A stretch of DNA of 64,000 nt from Halosolutus gelatinilyticus (GTDB lineage Archaea; Halobacteriota; Halobacteria; Halobacteriales; Natrialbaceae), in contig NZ_CP095491.1 in NCBI RefSeq assembly GCF_023028105.1, forward strand, positions 3,410,001 through 3,474,000, read 5' to 3'. A model generated the notes under the pieces. The model was not told where the DNA came from. It did no database searches and saw only the letters and a list, made by a program, of their open reading frames with translations. The translations under genes and the position numbers were made by a program. Below, piece by piece: positions 37,512 to 46,629 of the stretch. Numbering within the stretch: position 1 is the stretch's first letter; the number at the start of each line of letters is the position of its first letter.

Positions 37512-38669
37512 CTAGAAGAGCGCGTCGAGTTCGCCGCTGGTATCCATCAGCGAGTCGAAGTCTCGGTGCGCGGTCGTGCGGATCTGTTCGGTTCTGTCCT
37601 GCGCTTCGATCGCGACCTGCTGGAGTTGCTTGATTCGCGGAACCGCCGTGACGCCCGAGAGGAGGACGATCGCGCCGACGTCGTCCGTCGGGGGGTTCGG
37701 GAAGTCGCCGCCGCGGATCTCCATGCTTCCCGTCTCCTCTTCGAGCCACTGACGGCCCCGTTCGACGCCTTTCCGATTGAGGTGGTCGGCAGGACCGGTG
37801 GCGACGACCAAGCCTCGGTCGGCACTCGAGACGTCACACGGGAGGGTGAGACGACCGAGGGTCGCCTTCCGGACGAGACTCGTCATGCGGTTGACCGACT
37901 GGCTCTCGTCGAAGTCGTCGCCGTCGATGAACGACGAGAGCAGACCGCCGCCGGTGTCGACGGTCTCGCTGGCGTAGCCGATCGTCGAGACGCCCCCGGA
38001 GAGCGTGTTGATGATCTCCGAGGAGTCGACGACGCTCTCGGCGACGTGATCGCCCTCGTCGACCTCGCCGGCGGCGAACAGTAGCCCGAACCGTTCGACG
38101 ATCTCGCGGTTGATCCGATCGTAACCGCTCTTGACCGATTCGCCGGTGCTCCGCCAGACGTCGTTGTCGAAGACCAGCAGGTTGTCCACCTCACGGACGA
38201 ACGTCTGGAACGATCGAGCCGCGTTCAGCGTGTAGATCCCCCCTTCGTCCGTTCCGGGGAGGATTCCGAGGCCGTAGACGGGGACGGTGTAAATTCGCTT
38301 GAGGTGTTTCGCGAGGACGGGGGCGCCGCCCGAGCCCGTCCCGCCGCCCATGCCGGCGGCGATGAGAAACGCGTCGATCTCGTGGACCGGGATTCGATCG
38401 ATCGCGCCCTGGATCTCGTCGACGTCCTCCTCGGTGATCTGCGCACCGAGTTCGTTGTCGGCGCCGACGCCGTGTCCCTTGACGCGCGCCTGTCCGATGA
38501 GTACGCGGTTCCGTTCCGGAACGTTCTCGAGCCCCCGGAGATCGACCGTCGCGGAGTTGACCGCGATCGCCGATTCGACGAAGCCGCCGTCCGTCCGCTC
38601 GTCGAACGCCAGGAACTCGTCGACGACCTTCCCGCCTGCCTGACCGAAGCCGATGAGTGCGAGTTTCAT
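37512..38669 (-). CDS. cetZ: tubulin-like cytoskeletal GTPase CetZ
   Basis: A 385-residue FtsZ/tubulin-superfamily protein. The N-terminus MKLALIGFGQAGGKVVDEF is the CetZ form of the nucleotide-binding strand, and the tubulin signature GGGTGSGG is at residues 108-115. VYGLGILPGTDEGGIYTLNA and LSGGVSTIGYASETV are further CetZ landmarks. CetZ proteins control cell shape and motility in haloarchaea rather than division itself. Monocistronic, read away from the peptide-binding protein gene; no clear TATA at 25-30 nt. Confidence 0.92.
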   Translation of the reverse strand: MKLALIGFGQAGGKVVDEFLAFDERTDGGFVESAIAVNSATVDLRGLENVPERNRVLIGQARVKGHGVGADNELGAQITEEDVDEIQGAIDRIPVHEIDAFLIAAGMGGGTGSGGAPVLAKHLKRIYTVPVYGLGILPGTDEGGIYTLNAARSFQTFVREVDNLLVFDNDVWRSTGESVKSGYDRINREIVERFGLLFAAGEVDEGDHVAESVVDSSEIINTLSGGVSTIGYASETVDTGGGLLSSFIDGDDFDESQSVNRMTSLVRKATLGRLTLPCDVSSADRGLVVATGPADHLNRKGVERGRQWLEEETGSMEIRGGDFPNPPTDDVGAIVLLSGVTAVPRIKQLQQVAIEAQDRTEQIRTTAHRDFDSLMDTSGELDALF

Positions 38670-38997
38670 AACTGTCTCACGTGGCCGTTCTCTCGGCCGA
38701 CCGGCAGTCAGCGAGGACTCGCCCGTTCGGCCGTGACGTGAACGGATTCCACATGAGGACCGTTACCGAACTCGGGTATTGTTATGGGCCTCGTATACGC
38801 GGATGAAAAACTGTCGTTGGCGAAAGACATTCGGTAAAACCTGACGTTTATCGGCCGACGACGGTACCGAAATCGAGACTGTTTTAGTTCGATGATATTC
38901 ACGGATGATTATCGATGGGCCCGGGTGGAACGACCGGTATATCGAGATGTCGTCTCAAAAGTAAGTCCTATACCCGATGGAGGCATACCCCGGGCAC
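38670..38997. other. 328-bp divergent intergenic region
   Basis: Between cetZ and the peptide-binding protein. A CCTATACCC box at about 38967-38975 lies about 28 nt before the ATG at 38998. Several A/T-rich stretches (38800-38900) but no gene. Confidence 0.45.
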
Positions 38998-40740
38998 ATG
39001 GACGAGGGCGAGTCGTTGAGGCCGCGACGCGAGGTGCTCGCAGGTGCAGGTGTCGTCGGCGCCAGCGCCCTCGCCGGCTGTTCGGAGTGGTTCTGGTCGC
39101 AGGCGGAAAACGCCGGCCCGGAGCAGGTGTCGCTCACGATCAAGACGGTTCCCGCGGACGACGACGTCATCGCCTCGACGATCCAGAGTCAGCTCCGGGA
39201 GAACTTTCTAGCCGCCGGGATCGACGTCACGCACGAACCCGTCTCGGAGGCGGAACTTTATCGGGACGTGCTCCTCGAGGGCGATTACGACGTGTTCGTG
39301 CTGAAACACATGGGGTTCGACGAGGTGGACGCTATCCGCGGGCTGCTCCACTCGCAGTTCGTCAGCGAACGCGGCTGGCAGAACCCGTTTCACTTCTCCG
39401 ACGTAACGGCCGACGAACTCCTCGAAACGCAGCAAACGACCGACGGCGAGTCCCGCGGCACGGCGCTCCGGGAGCTGTTCGAATATCTCGAGGATACGAG
39501 CCCCTACACGACCGTCGCATTTCCCCACCGGTTCGGCGGCGCACGAGCGTCGCTCGAGGTCGATCGGCCGCCCTGTCGGACGGTCGATTACCTCGACGTG
39601 CTCTCGAATCGGGAACACGGCCCGGAGGATCGCCCGCTCAAGGTCGGCGTCTTCGGCGAGGGACTGGGACAGCGGCTGAACCCGATCGTCGTCGATCGAG
39701 TGCGGAGCGACGGCTTGCTGGACCTGTTGTACGATCCGCTCGTGCGCCGCTGGAACGGCGACGACGTTCCCTGGCTGGCCGACTCGATCGAGTGGGACGA
39801 GGAGAGTTGGCTCGGTGCGCGAGTCGAACTCCGCGACGGGCTCTCGTGGCACGACGGGACCGACCTCGACGCGGAGGACGTGGCGTTCACGTACCGGTTC
39901 CTGAAGGACACGTCCTCGGGCAAGATCGACGGCGGCCTTCCGGCACCGCGGTACCGAAGTCGCCAGACGCTCGTCGAGTCGGTGACCGTCGTAGACGGGC
40001 TAACGGTCCAGTTCTCGTTCGACACCACCGCCCGTCCCGTCGCGAAGCGCGTCTTTTCGATTCCGCTGCTCCCGGAACACGTCTGGGCGGACCGATCGGA
40101 GGTCATCGCCGAACGGCAGACGGCAGCGCTCGTGGACGACAACAAACAGCCCGTCGGTTCGGGACTGTTCCGGCTCGAGGAGCAACCGACCAACCACGAA
40201 ATCCTCCTCGAACCGTTCGACGACCACCCGTTCAGAACGGGTACGGGCGATCGGCCGGCGGCTATGGACGGCTTCTCTCGGTTCGACGGAATCCGGTTTC
40301 AGATCGCCCCGAGCCCCGGCCCGCTCGTCGAGTTACTCGTCGACGGCGAACTCGACGTCACGGCGTCGCCCATCCCGCCCGATCGAGCCGACGAGATCCA
40401 CGGCTCGTCGGACGTCCTGCCGATCGTCGGCTCGAGCGACGCGTTCTACATGATCGGGTACAACATCCACCACCCCGAACTCTCGAACCCGCACTTCAGA
40501 CGGATCCTCTCCCGACTGATCGACCGCGAGTACGTCGTCGAACAGTTTCTCGACGGCCGCGGCGATCCGGCGTCCTCTCACAGCCAGTTACTCGGCGTTC
40601 GCGACAGTCGCTGGGAGTCGCCCACCGAGCCGAGCGTTACCGACTTCCCCGGCGCCGACGGCGAGATTTCCGCCCCGCGGGTGCGGACGATGTTCGAATC
40701 CGAAGGCTACCGGTACGAGAACGATGCGCTTCTCAAGTGA
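38998..40740 (+). CDS. Tat lipoprotein, family 5 peptide-type ABC substrate-binding protein
   Basis: A 580-residue exported binding protein. RPRREVL and a lipobox ending at C28 (ASALAGC) mark a Tat lipoprotein. The SBP_bac_5 core includes VELRDGLSWHDGTDLDAEDVAFTYRFL and AFYMIGYNIHHPELSNPHFRRILSRLID, as in DppA/OppA. The first 180 residues carry an extra repeated-looking segment before the main domain. No permease or ATPase gene is adjacent, so it is an orphan; it may feed a transporter encoded elsewhere or act in sensing. The start at 38998 is preferred over one 21 nt upstream for TATA spacing. Confidence 0.85.
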   Translation: MDEGESLRPRREVLAGAGVVGASALAGCSEWFWSQAENAGPEQVSLTIKTVPADDDVIASTIQSQLRENFLAAGIDVTHEPVSEAELYRDVLLEGDYDVFVLKHMGFDEVDAIRGLLHSQFVSERGWQNPFHFSDVTADELLETQQTTDGESRGTALRELFEYLEDTSPYTTVAFPHRFGGARASLEVDRPPCRTVDYLDVLSNREHGPEDRPLKVGVFGEGLGQRLNPIVVDRVRSDGLLDLLYDPLVRRWNGDDVPWLADSIEWDEESWLGARVELRDGLSWHDGTDLDAEDVAFTYRFLKDTSSGKIDGGLPAPRYRSRQTLVESVTVVDGLTVQFSFDTTARPVAKRVFSIPLLPEHVWADRSEVIAERQTAALVDDNKQPVGSGLFRLEEQPTNHEILLEPFDDHPFRTGTGDRPAAMDGFSRFDGIRFQIAPSPGPLVELLVDGELDVTASPIPPDRADEIHGSSDVLPIVGSSDAFYMIGYNIHHPELSNPHFRRILSRLIDREYVVEQFLDGRGDPASSHSQLLGVRDSRWESPTEPSVTDFPGADGEISAPRVRTMFESEGYRYENDALLK

Positions 40741-40844
40741 GCGTCGATCGCTCGACTCCCGACCGAGTGGCGATCGATCGACGTGCGGCGGATCCCAACC
40801 GGTCGCTATTAATGTCTCCCGCCGAGTAGTGTAATCAGCATCCC

Positions 40845-41720
40845 ATGACGCTGGCCGGAGTCGTTCTCGAACTGTCACTCGTCGTCGCCGCGATGTTGCT
40901 CACCGCGACGTTCGCGATCGTCGGCCCTCGACGACTAGGTGTCGCAATACGCGGATTTCGCTGGCGGCTCCGGGACTGCGCGCTCCCGATCGGCGCGCTG
41001 ATCGTGGTGTTGGCCCTCCGGTGGTCGACCCAGGACGTGTTCCGGCGCCTCGAACGCCGCGTGTTCGGGAACAACATCACGCAGTACCTGTTCGAACTCG
41101 ACGAATCGTTGTTCTTCGGTGAACATCCGGTGACGCTCATCCAGTCGCTGCAGTCCGAGACGCTGACGACGTTTTTCGTGTTCATCTACATTTACGGCTA
41201 CGCGTTCTTGCTCCTCTTTCCGTTGGTCGCCTACTTCTCCTTGCCGGAGATGGACGACCTCTCTAATCTGCTGCTCGCCTACGCGACGAACTACGCCATC
41301 GGGCTGGTGTGTTACGTGCTGTTCGTCTCTTTCGGCCCCCGAAACTACGATCCGCTGTTGTTCGAGGGATTACTCTACGACAACTTCCCTGCGTCGAGTT
41401 TTCTCACGAACACGGTGAATCAGTACACGAACGTGTTCCCGTCGCTGCACACCTCGCTCTCGATGACGGTGTTCTTTCTCGCCTGGACGACGCGCGATCG
41501 CTATCCGCCCTGGACGCCGATCGCCGGCTTCCTCGCGATCGCCATCTCCGTGTCGACGATGTACCTCGGGATCCACTGGTTCGCCGACGTCGTCGCCGGA
41601 ATCGCACTCGCACTCGTCAGCGTCTACGTCGGCCAAAACTACACGGTCGAAGGGGGCATAGCCGCCGTCCGGCGACTCGTCCCGACCGCTCGCGATACCG
41701 GGGGTGAACCGGACGGCTGA
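40845..41720 (+). CDS. PAP2-superfamily membrane phosphatase/transferase, AUR1-like
   Basis: A 291-residue protein with about six helices. PAP2 motifs are FPSLHTS (His near residue 202) and YLGIHWFADVVAG (His near 244, Asp near 248); the first KxxxxxxRP motif is not obvious, as in the inositolphosphorylceramide-synthase (AUR1) branch. Such enzymes move or remove phosphate head groups of lipids. A CTATTAATG box lies about 32 nt upstream of the ATG. The substrate is unknown. Confidence 0.82.
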   Translation: MTLAGVVLELSLVVAAMLLTATFAIVGPRRLGVAIRGFRWRLRDCALPIGALIVVLALRWSTQDVFRRLERRVFGNNITQYLFELDESLFFGEHPVTLIQSLQSETLTTFFVFIYIYGYAFLLLFPLVAYFSLPEMDDLSNLLLAYATNYAIGLVCYVLFVSFGPRNYDPLLFEGLLYDNFPASSFLTNTVNQYTNVFPSLHTSLSMTVFFLAWTTRDRYPPWTPIAGFLAIAISVSTMYLGIHWFADVVAGIALALVSVYVGQNYTVEGGIAAVRRLVPTARDTGGEPDG

Positions 41721-41810
41721 AGGGGGACGGCCGCCTCGAGCGTGCCCGTGAGGCTCCTCGCCAGATCGCCGCCCGGCGAACGCGTGCCGGTCGCCCCCTT
41801 GATGGCCCGA

Positions 41811-41999
41811 CTAGATCGTGTACCGGACGATCTCGTCCGAGCCGCAGGTCGGACACGTATGCTCCGGCGAGGAAACCGACGTCCCGCAGTGTCGGCACTC
41901 GTCGACGATCGTTCGGTTCCTGCGCTTGAGCACGCCCTCGATTGCGGTCCGTAGCAGTCGGTTCGACGACCGGTCGTTCAGTCGACGTCGATCGGTCAT
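41811..41999 (-). CDS. small zinc-ribbon protein
   Basis: A 62-residue protein starting MTDRRRLNDRSSNRLL, basic at the N-terminus and ending in a zinc ribbon with ECRHC and TCPTC (C-x2-C twice). The upstream 14-residue extension is possible but a TATA-like GATATGC sits about 20-28 nt before 41999. Proteins of this layout are common in haloarchaea; function unknown. Confidence 0.7.
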   Translation of the reverse strand: MTDRRRLNDRSSNRLLRTAIEGVLKRRNRTIVDECRHCGTSVSSPEHTCPTCGSDEIVRYTI

Positions 42000-42112
42000 A
42001 TCGCACCGATCCAGCATATCACAATTTGTTACGGTGTTCATACCGCGACTCTCACGGCGGCTGACCGATAGACGACCCGTCGAGCGGGTGCGACGGTACG
42101 GTTACGGGACCG

Positions 42113-43180
42113 CTACCGCTCGATCGAGATCGTCTGTCCGGCCTCGCTTGACCGGTAGATCGCGTCGATGATCCGCTGGACCTGTAGCGCACGATTGATG
42201 CTCTCTTCGAGCTCCGTTCCCTCGACGATCGCGTCGAAGAACGCGCGCTGCTCGGCCGTGTGAGTGTCGTTTTGCCGGGTTTCGATGGACGTGTCCTCGA
42301 GGTGGTCGGGACCGATCGTGCTCGCGGAGTGGACCGACAGGTCGCCCTCGAGCAGGTCGAACCGGGCGGCCGACTCCGTTCCCCGAACGACGAACTCGTG
42401 GTTGGCCGGCCGGTTGGTCGCCCACGCGACCTCCAGCGAGATCGTACAGTCTTCCGCACAGCGGATGAACGCGCTCGCGGAGTCGTCCACGTCGAAGCCG
42501 GCGGGTCCCGCGTCGTTGCCCCACATATCGAGGTAAGCGTACTCCTTCCGAGAGCCGAATTCGCCGCGGGCGACGCCGGTTACTTCCGCCACCGGCGGAT
42601 AGCCGAGCAGGTAGAGAGCGAGATCGATCGCGTGGACGCCGAGATCGATGAGCGCACCGCCGCCGGCGATCTGCTGTCGCGTGAACCACGATCCGCGGCC
42701 GGGGATCCCCCGACGACGGACGTAGTTGGCCTCGATGTGCGAGACGGCACCCAGTTCGCCCTGGACGATTCGATTTTTGACGATTTGGACCGTGTTGGCG
42801 AAGCGGTTGTTGAATCCCACCATACAGACGCCGTCGCTGTCGCCCGCAGCGTCGGCGATTCGCCTGGCGCTCTCGATCGAGTGCGCGAGCGGTTTCTCGA
42901 GGAGCACGTGGAGATCGCGCTCGAACGCATCGACGGCGTACTCTTCGTGGAACTTGTTGGGCGTCGTGATGATGATTGCGTCGACGGTGTCGTACAATTC
43001 GGTGTGATCCTCGTAGACGTCGACGTCGTATCGGCGGGCGAATCGCGTCCGTGCTTCGGCGGCGACGTCCATCCCACCGACCAACGACACGTCGAGGTCG
43101 AGGAGGCGTTCGGCGTGGTACTGGCCGATGTTTCCGAGGCCAACGATACCGGCTCTGATGTCGGATCGATCGAGTGTCAT
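42113..43180 (-). CDS. Gfo/Idh/MocA-family oxidoreductase
   Basis: A 355-residue NAD(P)-dependent sugar or polyol dehydrogenase. The Rossmann motif GLGNIG is at residues 14-19, EKPLAH at 95-100, and a GALIDLGVHAIDLALYLLG segment supplies the usual catalytic His. It lies 130 nt downstream of the sugar ABC ATPase on the same strand, so it probably oxidises the imported sugar or inositol-like substrate. Substrate not determined. Confidence 0.92.
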   Translation of the reverse strand: MTLDRSDIRAGIVGLGNIGQYHAERLLDLDVSLVGGMDVAAEARTRFARRYDVDVYEDHTELYDTVDAIIITTPNKFHEEYAVDAFERDLHVLLEKPLAHSIESARRIADAAGDSDGVCMVGFNNRFANTVQIVKNRIVQGELGAVSHIEANYVRRRGIPGRGSWFTRQQIAGGGALIDLGVHAIDLALYLLGYPPVAEVTGVARGEFGSRKEYAYLDMWGNDAGPAGFDVDDSASAFIRCAEDCTISLEVAWATNRPANHEFVVRGTESAARFDLLEGDLSVHSASTIGPDHLEDTSIETRQNDTHTAEQRAFFDAIVEGTELEESINRALQVQRIIDAIYRSSEAGQTISIER

Positions 43181-43310
43181 CGGAGGTCTGTCGGGCGGGG
43201 GTAACTCATTTCAGATCTGTACACCTGATTCAGCTATACAAAACTTTGTGCTCGAACGTCTTTGCTCCGTTGCCAACGAAAAGCCGATCGGCGCCACCGC
43301 GTCCGTCCTC

Positions 43311-44495
43311 TCAATCCGCCTCCGTCGGGGCGGTTCCCGGTTCTCCCTCGGGAAGATCGGTGATGCCGTGGATCAGCGCCTCGCCGGTAGCCGTATCGAA
43401 GATGTGGATCTTCGATCGATCCAGCACGACGTCGATATCCTGGTTTGCCTCGATGTCCGTGTCGGGCGTGACACTCATCAGCAACTGGTCGGGCGACGTC
43501 GCGGGGTCTTCTTCCATCGATCCGGCGGCGGCTTCGGAGAGCATCAGGTAGACGAATATCTCGTTGCCCATCGGCTCCAGGACGTCGGTCCGAGCGTAAA
43601 TCGGCTCCGTCGACGATTCGAGCGAGTCCGCGTACTGCGAGAGGTGGACGTCTTCGGGCCTGATCCCGAGGGTGACGTCGTCGCCGACCGTCACTCCCGG
43701 GATATTGGTCGGATCGAGATCGACGGTGAAGTTTCTCGTTTCGAGGCCCTCTTCGACGAGTTGGCCCTCAGCGAAGTTCATCGATGGCGAGCCGATGAAG
43801 CCGGCGACGAACAGGTTCGCGGGTTCGTTGTAACAGATAAGCGGCGGGTCGATCTGCTGGAGTCTCCCCTCGTTCAGGACGGCGATCCGGTTGGACATCG
43901 TCATCGCCTCTGCCTGATCGTGCGTGACGTAGATGATCGTCGTCCCGAGTTCGCGGTGGAGTCGCTGGAGTTCCGTCCGCATGTGGACGCGCAGCTTCGC
44001 GTCGAGGTTGGCCAGCGGTTCGTCCATCAGGAAGACGTCCGGATTGCGAACGATCGCGCGGGCGATCGCGACGCGCTGGCGCTGGCCGCCGGACATCTCG
44101 TCGGGCATCCGTTCGAGCATGCCCTCCAGTTGAACGATGTCGGCGGCCTGCTCGACGCGGCGTCTGATCTCCTCGTCCTCGTACGTCCGGAGCCGGAGTC
44201 CGAACGAGATGTTGTCGAAGACGTTCATATGCGGGAACAGTGCGATGTTCTGGAAGACCATCGCCACGCCCCGGTCTTTGGGTGCGAGGTTCGTCACGTC
44301 GTCATCGCCGATGTAGACTCGGCCCTCGGTCGGCTGGGTCAACCCCGCGACCGTTTCCATCGTCGTCGACTTGCCACAGCCCGACGGGCCGACGAAGGTG
44401 ACGAACTCGCCGTCTTCGATTTCCATGCTCACGTCGTCGACCGCGCTGACGTCTTCGTAGCGTTTCGTGATGTTCTCGAGTTTGACTCGTGCCAT
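43311..44495 (-). CDS. sugar ABC transporter ATP-binding protein, MalK/UgpC type
   Basis: A 394-residue ATPase. Walker A GPSGCGKS is at 36-43, signature MSGGQ near 134-138 and Walker B VFLMDEP near 155-160; the TOBE-containing C-terminus is about 150 residues. The start MARVKLENI at 44495 is the first in-frame ATG with a normal N-terminus; the longer frame to 45392 is a shadow of the permease. It closes the ABC operon and precedes the oxidoreductase. Confidence 0.94.
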   Translation of the reverse strand: MARVKLENITKRYEDVSAVDDVSMEIEDGEFVTFVGPSGCGKSTTMETVAGLTQPTEGRVYIGDDDVTNLAPKDRGVAMVFQNIALFPHMNVFDNISFGLRLRTYEDEEIRRRVEQAADIVQLEGMLERMPDEMSGGQRQRVAIARAIVRNPDVFLMDEPLANLDAKLRVHMRTELQRLHRELGTTIIYVTHDQAEAMTMSNRIAVLNEGRLQQIDPPLICYNEPANLFVAGFIGSPSMNFAEGQLVEEGLETRNFTVDLDPTNIPGVTVGDDVTLGIRPEDVHLSQYADSLESSTEPIYARTDVLEPMGNEIFVYLMLSEAAAGSMEEDPATSPDQLLMSVTPDTDIEANQDIDVVLDRSKIHIFDTATGEALIHGITDLPEGEPGTAPTEAD

Positions 44496-44509
44496 GATTG
44501 TGATCTCCT

Positions 44510-45598
44510 TTATTCTTTGAGCGCGCCCGCGGTGAGTCCGCTGACGATCTTTTCCTGTGCGACGATGACGAGGATCGCGACGGGGATCACCCCGATGATG
44601 CTCGCGGCGGCCATGAGGTGGTAGAGCACTTCGTACTGACCCTGGTAGGCCAGGATGCCTTCGAGGATCGGCGCCCAGTTCTGCGGCTGGCCGTCGGTCA
44701 TCAGGAACGAGAAGAAGAACTCGTTGTAGACGGCGATGAACGTCAACACGCCGGCGGTCGCGACGCCGGGCGCCGACAGCGGGATGATGACCCGGAACAG
44801 CGCGCCGAGTCGGGTCGTCCCTTCGACGCGAGCCGCGTCCTCGAGCCCGTCGGGGATCTGCGAGTAGAAGGTGGTGAGGATGAAGATCGCCAGCGGCATG
44901 AAGATCGCCGACAGCGGCGTCACCATCGCGAAGGGTGTGTTGTAGAGGGTGCCGTCGCCGGTGATCGGTTCGAGGAAGAAGAACTGGGTGTTGAACAGGT
45001 CGTTCAGCGGAATGAAAAACGCCGCTGGTGGGAAGAACGAGATGATCAACACGAGCAGCATGAGCGGCGTCCGTCCGCGAAACCGCAGTCGACCGAACGC
45101 GTACCCCGCGAGGCTGCCAACGACGAGGACGACGATCGTCGACCCCAGCGCGATCACGAAGCTGTTGAACATGTATCGGTGGAACGGGATGACCTGGAAC
45201 ACTTCGACGAACGCGCCGGGATTGAACCCGTTGGGCGTAAAGAGGATGTCCTGGAGTTGGCCTTCCGGCGTCAGCGCGACCATGAGCAGCCAGTAGAACG
45301 GGAACAGCGTCGTGAACAGGAAGAAGATCGCCGCGACGTAGAACATCGCCCGGTACACTCGCTCCGGGCTGGAGATGGAGTCCGCGACCCATTGCTGGAA
45401 CGGGCCGCGATCGAGCTCGGCGTCGTCTCCGTCTATCAAGGCGCCGCTTCGCTCCGTTCCGGTCGTCTGTCCCCCGTCGGTCATCCGGCGCGCGTGCTTC
45501 CAGTGGTCCGGCACGGACCCGGCGGCCTCGCTCGCGTCGCGCTCGGAGGAGCGATCGTTCGCCATCCGGTCGTTCGGTGGATCGTTTTCGTGCGTCAT
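44510..45598 (-). CDS. sugar ABC transporter permease, MalG type, with long N-terminus
   Basis: A 362-residue permease. About 80 charged N-terminal residues (MTHENDPPNDRMANDRSSER) precede the first helix near RVYRAMFYVAAIFFL, which is longer than usual. The EAA-type loop is LEDAARVEGTTRLGALFRVI, about residues 258-277. Its ATG overlaps the stop of the preceding permease by one base (TGATG), indicating translational coupling. Ends 14 nt before the ATPase start. Confidence 0.92.
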   Translation of the reverse strand: MTHENDPPNDRMANDRSSERDASEAAGSVPDHWKHARRMTDGGQTTGTERSGALIDGDDAELDRGPFQQWVADSISSPERVYRAMFYVAAIFFLFTTLFPFYWLLMVALTPEGQLQDILFTPNGFNPGAFVEVFQVIPFHRYMFNSFVIALGSTIVVLVVGSLAGYAFGRLRFRGRTPLMLLVLIISFFPPAAFFIPLNDLFNTQFFFLEPITGDGTLYNTPFAMVTPLSAIFMPLAIFILTTFYSQIPDGLEDAARVEGTTRLGALFRVIIPLSAPGVATAGVLTFIAVYNEFFFSFLMTDGQPQNWAPILEGILAYQGQYEVLYHLMAAASIIGVIPVAILVIVAQEKIVSGLTAGALKE

Positions 45599-46629
45599 CA
45601 GTAGGGCCCTCCTTCGGTGTCGCGGAAGAGCAACACGTACACGCCGATTATCAGGCCGATCACGAGTGCGGTCGCGAACGCGACGGCGGCGGCCGTCGCG
45701 AAGATGCGGGTGCCGCCGAACATCGCCTCGACGACGAGACACGTCAGCGACGGCACGGTCGTACAGCCCGCGGTCGACTCGATCAGTCCGAACACGCGCA
45801 TCGCGTCCATCGTGCGGAACAGCATCGCCACCAGCAGCGCCGGCAACACGAGCGGTAACGTGATCATCTTGAATCGCTGCCACGGCGATGCCCCGGCGAC
45901 GCGTGCGACGTCGTACAGGCTCCGATCGACGCTCTGGAGGCCGGCGAGGATGAGCAGGGCCATGAACGCCGAGGACTTCCAGATGTCGGCGACGAGGATG
46001 ATGATGAACGCGTCGCGGCTGTTCGCCAGCGGCGCGGCGCTGAAGATGCCGAGTTGCTGCATGATGTTGGTCCCGAACCCGACTTCCGGCTGGAAGATCA
46101 GGAAGAAGATCATCCCCTGGATCACGATCGGCACCGCCCACGGGAGGATGATGGCGACGCGAACCCAGCGCCGTCCGCGGAAGTCCTGGTCAAGGACGTA
46201 GGCCTGACCGAAGCCGATGATCGTCTCGAAGAAGACGCTGATGATCGCGAACGCCAGCGTGACGAACAGCGCCTGCTGGAAGAACGGGACCCCGAGTTCG
46301 ACGAACGGGAACGACCCCGACAGCGAGACGTCGAGGAACTGCCTGGCGAGTCGCGCGTTCCCCGTCAGGATGTCGACGTAGTTCTCGACGCCGACGAAGC
46401 CCCCGAGCGGATCGAGTCCGCGGGTCTGGTCCGCGCGCAACGACATGATGAACGTGCTGATCAGCGGATAGAACGCGATCAGCGTCAACAGGGCGAACGC
46501 CGGAAGCAGGAGGAGATACGCGTACGCCTCCTCGCTCAGGTTCTCCATCCAGTTGACGACCGCGTTCCCCGTCCGATCGTGTTCAGTTTCGGTTTCGCCG
46601 CCGATCAGGGTGTCCGTATCAGCCGCCAT
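45598..46629 (-). CDS. sugar ABC transporter permease, MalF type
   Basis: A 343-residue permease with helices starting near residue 35 (YAYLLLLPAFALLTLIAFYP) and an EAA-type loop YDVARVAGASPWQRFKMITL at about 253-272. The start overlaps the binding-protein gene by 11 nt. It pairs with the MalG-type permease downstream. Confidence 0.92.
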   Translation of the reverse strand: MAADTDTLIGGETETEHDRTGNAVVNWMENLSEEAYAYLLLLPAFALLTLIAFYPLISTFIMSLRADQTRGLDPLGGFVGVENYVDILTGNARLARQFLDVSLSGSFPFVELGVPFFQQALFVTLAFAIISVFFETIIGFGQAYVLDQDFRGRRWVRVAIILPWAVPIVIQGMIFFLIFQPEVGFGTNIMQQLGIFSAAPLANSRDAFIIILVADIWKSSAFMALLILAGLQSVDRSLYDVARVAGASPWQRFKMITLPLVLPALLVAMLFRTMDAMRVFGLIESTAGCTTVPSLTCLVVEAMFGGTRIFATAAAVAFATALVIGLIIGVYVLLFRDTEGGPY